From Kribbella antiqua (GTDB lineage Bacteria; Actinomycetota; Actinomycetes; Propionibacteriales; Kribbellaceae): a DNA stretch of 64,000 nt. The notes beneath the pieces were generated by a model. The model made no database searches, had not been told where the DNA came from, and saw nothing but the letters and a program-made list of their open reading frames with translations. The translations under genes and the position numbers were made by a program. Position 1 is the first letter of the stretch. Every line of letters begins with the position of its first letter. The stretch covers positions 245,370-309,369 of the forward strand of contig NZ_SLWR01000012.1 in NCBI RefSeq assembly GCF_004345665.1, in the 5' to 3' direction. Shown here in pieces: positions 59,061 to 64,000 of the stretch.

Positions 59061-60197
59061 GTGCGATTGACGGGGCGTGGGGTCGCGGTACTGATCGGGT
59101 CGATCGCCGTTTACGCGCTGGGAGAGATCGCCGGGTACGCCGTCTTCCGGGCGCTCGGCGGGATCGGTCTGGGTGCGTTGCTGGCGGCAACTGTTCTGAC
59201 CGCGCGGAAGCCGCGGGTGACGGTGCAGCGGATGCTGTCCCCTGATCGGGTCGAGCGTGGACGCTCGGCGCTGGCCACACTGCGGGTTCGGAACGAGGGA
59301 ACTCGGTGGCAGGCGTCGTTCGCAGCGCACGACTCGGCAGGTGACCAGCGGCAGGCAGTGCAGATCCGACGGCTCGGCCCGGGGAGCGAGGCGACGTACC
59401 GGTATGAGCTGCCGACGTCGCGCCGTGGGCGGATCGCGGTCGGGCCGTTGACATTGGAGCGACGCGACCCGCTGGGCCTGGCCCGGAACAGCCGGGCGAC
59501 AGGTGAGGTCGCGACCCTTTGGGTGCACCCGAAGCGGCATCCGACCAAGACCGTGGTCGCCGGACGTCCCCGGCACCACCATGTCGGGCGTACGGCGGAC
59601 GACTCGTTGCGCGGCTCGGCGGACCTGCGCGATGTCCGGCCGTACGTCGTCGGCGACGAGGTCCGGCACCTGCACTGGAAGGCGACCGCGCGGACCGGGC
59701 AGTTGATGGTGCGCGACTACGCCGATCCCGATCAGCCGCGGTTGACCGTGCTGCTGGACACGCGGCGCGAACCGTTGTCCGAGGCAACTTTCGAGGAAGC
59801 GACCGAGGTCGCCGCGTCAATCTTGGTCGCCGCGTCGACCGCCGGGCACCGCTGCCGGCTGGTGACAACTGCTGGCGCCGACCTCGCGGCTCAGGGCGGT
59901 GCCGTCGCCTCGCGGATGTTCCTCGACGAACTGTGCGTGGTCGGCCAGGGTGACAGCCGTTCCGGGTTGTTGCCCCCGGTCCTCACCACTGGCACCTCCG
60001 CCGGCGGCGCGATCGTCGTCGTCACCGGCGCCCACGGTTCAGCGTCCGACTTGGCTCCGCTCCTCAGCCGCTACTCCTCCGTCACCGTCCTCGGCCTCGG
60101 CCCGGTGCAAGGCATCGCTCCGATCCTTGGTGCCCAGGTCATTCTCGCCGGCACCGCTCCCGAAGCGCTGCAGCAGTGGACAGGAGTCTTGAAATGA
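59061..60197 (+). CDS. DUF58 family protein
   Basis: 378 residues. Two N-terminal TM helices (VAVLIGSIAVYALGEIAGYAV, GIGLGALLAATVLTA), then the DUF58 core with DLRDVRPYVVGDEVRHLHWKATARTG (key GDE-R-hxW) and a von Willebrand-like fold (LTVLLDTRREP). DUF58 proteins pair with MoxR ATPases and TgpA-like transglutaminases. GTG 59061 four bases after the FN3 stop. Stop overlaps the next start (ATGA). Confidence 0.93.
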   Translation: MRLTGRGVAVLIGSIAVYALGEIAGYAVFRALGGIGLGALLAATVLTARKPRVTVQRMLSPDRVERGRSALATLRVRNEGTRWQASFAAHDSAGDQRQAVQIRRLGPGSEATYRYELPTSRRGRIAVGPLTLERRDPLGLARNSRATGEVATLWVHPKRHPTKTVVAGRPRHHHVGRTADDSLRGSADLRDVRPYVVGDEVRHLHWKATARTGQLMVRDYADPDQPRLTVLLDTRREPLSEATFEEATEVAASILVAASTAGHRCRLVTTAGADLAAQGGAVASRMFLDELCVVGQGDSRSGLLPPVLTTGTSAGGAIVVVTGAHGSASDLAPLLSRYSSVTVLGLGPVQGIAPILGAQVILAGTAPEALQQWTGVLK

Positions 60198-62302
60198 GCA
60201 GGCGGCGGACGATCGCCGTACTCGCCGCTGTGTTGCTTGGCGGGTTGTGTTTCGCGCCTGTCTTTGGGATTGGCAGTCTGTGGCTTCCAGTCGGGGCTGT
60301 GTGTGTCGTTGCGTATGTGGTGACCGAGGTGTGCCGGCATTGGGCTGGGCTGGCTGCTTGGCGGCCGTTGCTCGTGGCTGTGGGTGGATTGCTGGCGGTC
60401 GTGGAAACGGTGCTGCGGGCAACGACCGTTGCCGGGCTGCCGACCGTGGATTCGTTGCGGGCGCTGGGGCGCGGGCTGAGCGCGTGGCGGTTGACGTTGG
60501 AGTCGACGTGGCCGGCGCGGCCTGATCCGGAGCTGGTGGTCTTCATTCCGCTGCTCACGTTGGTGGCGTGTCTGCTGGCGGTGGAGCTGCTGGACCGCGC
60601 CCCGCCACTGGTCGCCCTGATCCCCGGCCTTGCCGTTGTCGGCGTGAGTCAGCTGTACATCGCCGCGACCGGCCTGACCGCCGTACTGATTGCCTCTGGC
60701 TACGGCCTGCTGGTCATCGCCCTGCTCGTTCCTGACGACTTCGAACTTCGCCGGATCGGTCCGTGGGCCGCGACCGCGGCTGTCACGGTCGCCGCGCTCG
60801 TCTGCGGGTTGGTCGTCAGTACGATCGATCCCGCCGGACGTACGCCGTACTCGCTGCAGAAGGTGCAGTCGGCAACGGCTCCGGGGGAACGGCCGACCAG
60901 TCCGCTCGACGAGCTCGCCGGCCGGCTGAGTCCGGACGTTCGTAACGAGCCCGTGTTTCGCTACCAGTCCTCGCAGCCGGTGGACCGCTGGCGGCAGGTC
61001 GCGCTGGACGACTTCGACGGCGCCAACTGGACGACTGACCACCCGTTTCTGCGGATGGGGTCCGCGCTCACTCCGGGTCCCGAGATCCGGGTGCCGACGA
61101 AGATCCAGCACGCCTCCATCCAGCTCGAGGACCTGGACGGTCCCTGGCTGCCCGGACAGTTGCTTCCGGCAACCGTGTCGGGGGTGGCCGACCCTCGCGT
61201 CGAACCCATCGGGAGCACGCTGCTCGCCGCGAACACGCCGCGGAACTACGACCTCACCTGGTCGAAGCCGGCGACGGTCGACGCCTCGTACCTGCTCAGT
61301 GCCGGTATCGACGCGGATGCACCTGGCGGCGGCCTGGAGGACGACCTAGGCCCGGTGCCGAACGACGTCGCATCTCTCGAGCCGCTCCAGGGCCGTCGCG
61401 CGACTGTTGCCACGGCTCTCGCGCTGGCGACGTACATGCGGAACAACTACCGCGTGGCGGTCGACGAACCATTGCCGACCGGCCACAGTTGGCCGCAGTT
61501 GGAGAAGTTCCTCCTGCAGGACAAGCAGGGCACGAGCGAGCAGTTCGCCACGGCGTACGTCGCTCTCGCCCGGCTCAGCGGGATCCCGGCCCGGGTGGTC
61601 GTCGGCTTCCGCGCCCCGGCTCAGCGCGACGCGGATGGTCTCTACACCGTCTACAACCGCGATGCCATGGCCTGGCCGGAGATCGCCGTCGACGGCGTCG
61701 GCTGGTGGCCGATCGACCCGATGGGACAAGCCGCCACCGGCCAGGCCTCAGCGCCCGGCTCGCCCGAGAGCGTCACCGAACAGGCCCGTGCCGCAGTACC
61801 TCCGGTCGACAAGATCCAGGATCCGGAGGTGCCGCCGTCGTCTGATGAGGCCGGATCCTCCGGTGGTTTCGGCAGCTTCCGCATCCCGGTCTTCGCGATC
61901 TTCCTGGTCTCCGCGGGGTTGCTGCTGTTGTGGCTGCTCGGCGTACCGCTGCTCAAACACGCCCGGGCGCTGCGACGCAAACGCCGTACTGGCAGCGCAT
62001 CCGTCGTGGGCGCGTGGGCCGAGGCACGCGACCGCCTGCGGGCGCACGGCGTCCCAGTGACCGCCGGCATGACCGTGCGGGATCTCGCCGATGCCGCCGA
62101 CGATCTACCCGACACCAGATCCAGCCTGGCCACCATCGCCACCGCCGTCGACCACGCCCTCTGGTCCGGTACGACGACCTCCCCCGAACTTGCTCAGCAA
62201 GCCTGGTCCGGCGTCCGCACCCTCCGCCAAGCCCTCCGCACCCGCCCCTGGCCCGACCGCCTCCAAGCCTCCCTCGAACTACGCACCCTGTTCACGCGCT
62301 AG
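60194..62302 (+). CDS. TgpA-like transglutaminase-fold membrane protein, catalytic residues lost
   Basis: 702 residues. Six or so N-terminal TM helices, an extracytoplasmic transglutaminase-like domain (about 405-515), a further TM (about 560-585) and a cytoplasmic tail. The core reads KQGTSEQFATAYVALARLSGIPARVVVGF: Ser448 stands where the nucleophilic Cys (GYC/GTCEQFA) belongs. The His site reads RDAMAWPEI: Met492 replaces His. Asp508 (WPIDPM) is kept. It should be inactive as a classical transglutaminase. Last gene of the moxR operon. Confidence 0.88.
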   Translation: MSRRRTIAVLAAVLLGGLCFAPVFGIGSLWLPVGAVCVVAYVVTEVCRHWAGLAAWRPLLVAVGGLLAVVETVLRATTVAGLPTVDSLRALGRGLSAWRLTLESTWPARPDPELVVFIPLLTLVACLLAVELLDRAPPLVALIPGLAVVGVSQLYIAATGLTAVLIASGYGLLVIALLVPDDFELRRIGPWAATAAVTVAALVCGLVVSTIDPAGRTPYSLQKVQSATAPGERPTSPLDELAGRLSPDVRNEPVFRYQSSQPVDRWRQVALDDFDGANWTTDHPFLRMGSALTPGPEIRVPTKIQHASIQLEDLDGPWLPGQLLPATVSGVADPRVEPIGSTLLAANTPRNYDLTWSKPATVDASYLLSAGIDADAPGGGLEDDLGPVPNDVASLEPLQGRRATVATALALATYMRNNYRVAVDEPLPTGHSWPQLEKFLLQDKQGTSEQFATAYVALARLSGIPARVVVGFRAPAQRDADGLYTVYNRDAMAWPEIAVDGVGWWPIDPMGQAATGQASAPGSPESVTEQARAAVPPVDKIQDPEVPPSSDEAGSSGGFGSFRIPVFAIFLVSAGLLLLWLLGVPLLKHARALRRKRRTGSASVVGAWAEARDRLRAHGVPVTAGMTVRDLADAADDLPDTRSSLATIATAVDHALWSGTTTSPELAQQAWSGVRTLRQALRTRPWPDRLQASLELRTLFTR

Positions 62303-62340
62303 TGAAGGCGATCGGCAGGCGGCTACGACAGACGGGATCC

Positions 62341-62391
62341 TGTGATGTCTCAGGACATGCGTGACAGTTCTGCCTCAGGACATCGGTGACA
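62341..62391 (+). repeat. Left terminal inverted repeat of the IS element
   Basis: 51 bases, 44 of which match the right end in inverted orientation. It contains two tandem copies of the TCAGGACAT-GTGACA motif 25 bases apart; a third copy (62401-62417) follows inside the element. Confidence 0.82.
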
Positions 62392-62418
62392 TTGGTTGTG
62401 TCAGGACATCAGTGACAA

Positions 62419-63135
62419 TCAGCGGTCTTGGCGTGGGCCGCGGGGGCGGCCGTTGCCGACATAGGTGGTTCCGGGTGCGGGTCGGGTGCGCTCGATGAGG
62501 ATCTCGCCTTCGAGGTCGGTGACGGTGATCGTGTCGCCGTCTTTGTCGCCGTTGGTGATGACGAGCACCTGCTGGAAGCCTCGTCGTCCGTCGACCAGGT
62601 ACTGGACCTTGTCCAGGTAGAACATGCCGGCGCTGGTCAGCTTCTTCACGATGGTGTCGTCGGGCAGGTCTGGGGGTGCCGGGGCGGTTCGGGGCCGACT
62701 GGCGGGACGGTTGGAGGAGCGGCGGGGCAGGTCACGTGGGAGGCGAGGCGCCTCGGCCTTCGCGGTGGCTGCCCAGGCTGTCAGGGGTGTGACACGGCCG
62801 GGCAGTCCTTGGTGGGGCCGCTGTGTGTTGTAGATGTGGTCGAAGGCGTCGACCTGGTCCTGCAACTGGGCCAGATCGGCGGCCAGCGGCTGCTTGTCGA
62901 GGTAGCGGAACAGGGTCTGGTGGAAGCGTTCGTTCTTGCCCTGGGTGGTCGGCTTGTAGGGCTTGCCGGTGATCGGCTCGGCCGCCAGGGCCATCACGTG
63001 GACGACGAGCTGGCCCAGGAGTCCACGGCGCGACGGGTTCAGCGCGAGCCCGTTGTCCGACAGCAGCCGTTGGGGCACGCCATGAGCGGCCACGGCCTGG
63101 TCGAAGACGACGATCGCCGCCTCCGCGGTTCGGAC
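62419..63135 (-). pseudogene. Truncated IS481-family transposase
   Basis: About 239 codons remain; intact family members have roughly 330-400. Present: second catalytic Asp in RLLSDNGLAL, the DDE glutamate in QGKNERFHQTLFRYL, YNTQRPHQGLPGRVTPL, and a C-terminal extension with a beta-rich domain (YVGNGR near the end). Missing: the helix-turn-helix and the first catalytic Asp. The homologous frame begins at about 63135 (VRTAEAAIVVFDQA) without a start and runs into the right end. It cannot be active alone. Confidence 0.85.
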
Positions 63136-63187
63136 ACCACCGACACCGACGACTCACCGAAGTGTCACCACCAAGACCCCCCGAAAC

Positions 63188-63238
63188 TGTCACCGAGGTC
63201 CTGATACAGAACCGTCACCCATGTCCTGCGACATGACA
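63188..63238 (-). repeat. Right terminal inverted repeat of the IS element
   Basis: 51 bases, the inverted partner of 62341-62391 with seven mismatches. Carries inverted motif copies at 63188-63204 and 63213-63229, and a degenerate one inside at 63163-63179, all 25 bases apart. Confidence 0.82.
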
Positions 63239-63258
63239 CCAGAGACGGGATCCACGAT

Positions 63259-63287
63259 TTGGCTTGATCGAACATCTGTTCTAATAT
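63259..63287 (+). promoter_or_regulatory. SOS (LexA) box promoter, leaderless
   Basis: TCGAACATCTGTTCTA (63268-63283) matches the actinobacterial LexA box TCGAACnnnnGTTCGA at 11 of 12 fixed positions. It sits between TTGGCT (63259-63264) and TAATAT (63282-63287), 17 bases apart. The ATG at 63294 falls at +1 for this -10, so the mRNA is leaderless and LexA would occlude the promoter. Confidence 0.82.
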
Positions 63288-63293
63288 AGGTGC

Positions 63294-64000
63294 ATGAGGA
63301 CGTTCGCGGCAACACAGCCCGGCGGTGACCATCCGGTCTCCGCCGACACGGTTACGCTCACCGCGAACCCCACCTTCTCCCGCCCCGGGTGCTGCGCCCA
63401 CTGCTGCACCGGGGATTCCGCCGTGACGGACGACGCCTACCTGTCGGACGCCTACGACTACGTGCCCGACGACCTGCACTACCCCACCGACGCCGAGATC
63501 CCCGGCGGTCCGCTGGTGCTGACCGAGCAGGAGTGGCTGGACGCCGAACTCGACGACGCCCTCGGCGGCCACCGCTACTCCCGTGTCGATGAGTTCGAGT
63601 GGCAGGAATGGCACGGTGTGGACCAGGACGAGGCCGAACGCGCCCTGCTGGCCCTGGGCGCCCCGGCCTGGCTGTCCCTGCCGCCCGGCGGTGCGCTGGC
63701 CACCGCCCTGGAAGACACCCGCCCCCGGGCGATGTCGCCGATCGCGCTGATCGAACTGCTCAAGGCCGCGAACCGGATGGCCGGCTGGGCCGAGGCCCTC
63801 AAGGCCGAGGCGATGGCGTCGTTCTACCGGCACCGCCACGCCGAACACGCCGAAGCCCCGCGCCCCACCCAGGTCGATTCCAAAGGCCGCCCGATCGACC
63901 CCGACCGCTCCTGGCACGCCGAGATCGCCCTCGCCCTCGGCCTGTCCCCCACCACCGTCGCCCGCCACGTCACCACCGCGCTGCGCCTCACCACCACCCT
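63294..64000 (+). CDS. DUF222 / 13E12-repeat family protein, N-terminal part (cut by window end)
   Basis: 235 codons visible, no stop. After a cysteine-rich start (PGCCAHCCTG, about residues 32-41) and an acidic stretch, the DUF222 core appears: MSPIALIELLKAANRMAGWAEALKAEAMASF, then WHAEIALALGLSPTTVARHVTTALRL (core LGLSPTTVARHV). Such proteins usually end with an HNH nuclease domain, here beyond the window. 13E12-family genes are among the LexA-controlled genes of mycobacteria, which fits the SOS box. ATG 63294 was chosen by the -10 spacing; GTG 63423 is an alternative that would drop the cysteine segment. Confidence 0.8.
   Translation, partial: MRTFAATQPGGDHPVSADTVTLTANPTFSRPGCCAHCCTGDSAVTDDAYLSDAYDYVPDDLHYPTDAEIPGGPLVLTEQEWLDAELDDALGGHRYSRVDEFEWQEWHGVDQDEAERALLALGAPAWLSLPPGGALATALEDTRPRAMSPIALIELLKAANRMAGWAEALKAEAMASFYRHRHAEHAEAPRPTQVDSKGRPIDPDRSWHAEIALALGLSPTTVARHVTTALRLTTT

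Larger units (their letters stand above)
62341..63238 (-). mobile_element. IS481-type insertion element with internal deletion
   Basis: Inverted ends of 51 bases (62341-62391 and 63188-63238) match at 44 of 51 positions. Each end carries repeats of a 17-base motif like TCAGGACATCGGTGACA, at 62350, 62375 and 62401 on the left, and two clear inverted copies plus one degenerate copy on the right. An 11-base direct repeat AGACGGGATCC flanks the element (62330-62340, 63243-63253), touching the left end and four bases off the right end, compatible with target duplication. The transposase lacks its N-terminal part. Confidence 0.8.

Noticed and set aside
62428..63204. Plus-strand open frame across the IS element
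   Set aside because: Antisense of the transposase remnant; no motif in its translation.
63165..63968. Minus-strand open frame opposite the DUF222 gene
   Set aside because: The plus-strand frame has the DUF222 signature and a fitting promoter; the minus frame is a Gly/Val-rich shadow.

Overview
The window is high-GC actinobacterial DNA. ATG and GTG starts are mixed, most operons use 4-base ATGA/GTGA start-stop overlaps, and the gene families present (mycosin-type type VII secretion, SARP, MarR/LacI, DUF574, DUF222) are actinobacterial. The gene set and protein style fit Propionibacteriales, most likely a Kribbella-like soil organism; the genus is an inference. No rRNA, tRNA or CRISPR array was seen.

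Layout. (1) 1-1310: 3' end of alanine racemase, overlapping D-Ala-D-Ala ligase. (2) 1369-8413, minus strand: a fully coupled operon for a soluble molybdenum NAD-dependent formate dehydrogenase, fdsG-fdsB-fdsA-fdsD, followed by moeA and fdhD, with a MerR regulator upstream. (3) 8992-14447: a class V aminotransferase, an aldo/keto reductase, two MarR regulators, a VOC protein, an MFS transporter and two small proteins, with several perfect or near-perfect inverted repeats between genes. (4) 14587-21394: an arabinose-polymer locus: LacI regulator, lipoprotein sugar binder, two ABC permeases, secreted GH43 and intracellular GH51. (5) 21414-25303: a TMEM175-type channel, a GNAT protein, an apparent remnant of a siderophore-interacting protein, and an iron-boxed fusion of a penicillin-acylase domain with a siderophore-type acyltransferase domain.

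(6) 25278-54011: a complete type VII (ESX-type) secretion locus with eccC (three ATPase modules), eccB, eccD, eccE and mycosin. With it are four small ESX-like proteins, a PPE-like repetitive protein, a YbaB-like protein and a 1941-residue putative substrate carrying an HExxH motif and an internal nuclease-like domain. The same block holds a pair of unknown paralogues, a membrane pseudokinase, an AAA ATPase fused to a beta-helix where EccA would be expected, and LuxR and SARP regulators in one operon with eccE. (7) 54059-62302: an OmpR-type two-component system and a MoxR / FN3 protein / DUF58 / transglutaminase-like operon. Its FN3 protein is a paralogue of the one at 45705, and both transcription units start with the same 11-bp-phased direct-repeat promoter architecture. 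(8) 62341-63238: an IS481-type element that kept both ends but lost the first part of its transposase. (9) 63294-end: a DUF222-family gene behind a LexA-type SOS box, cut by the window end.

The most unusual content is the T7SS block with its attached regulatory and pseudoenzyme proteins, and the iron-regulated acylase/acyltransferase fusion beside a decayed siderophore gene. All functions are read from sequence motifs; no database search was possible.
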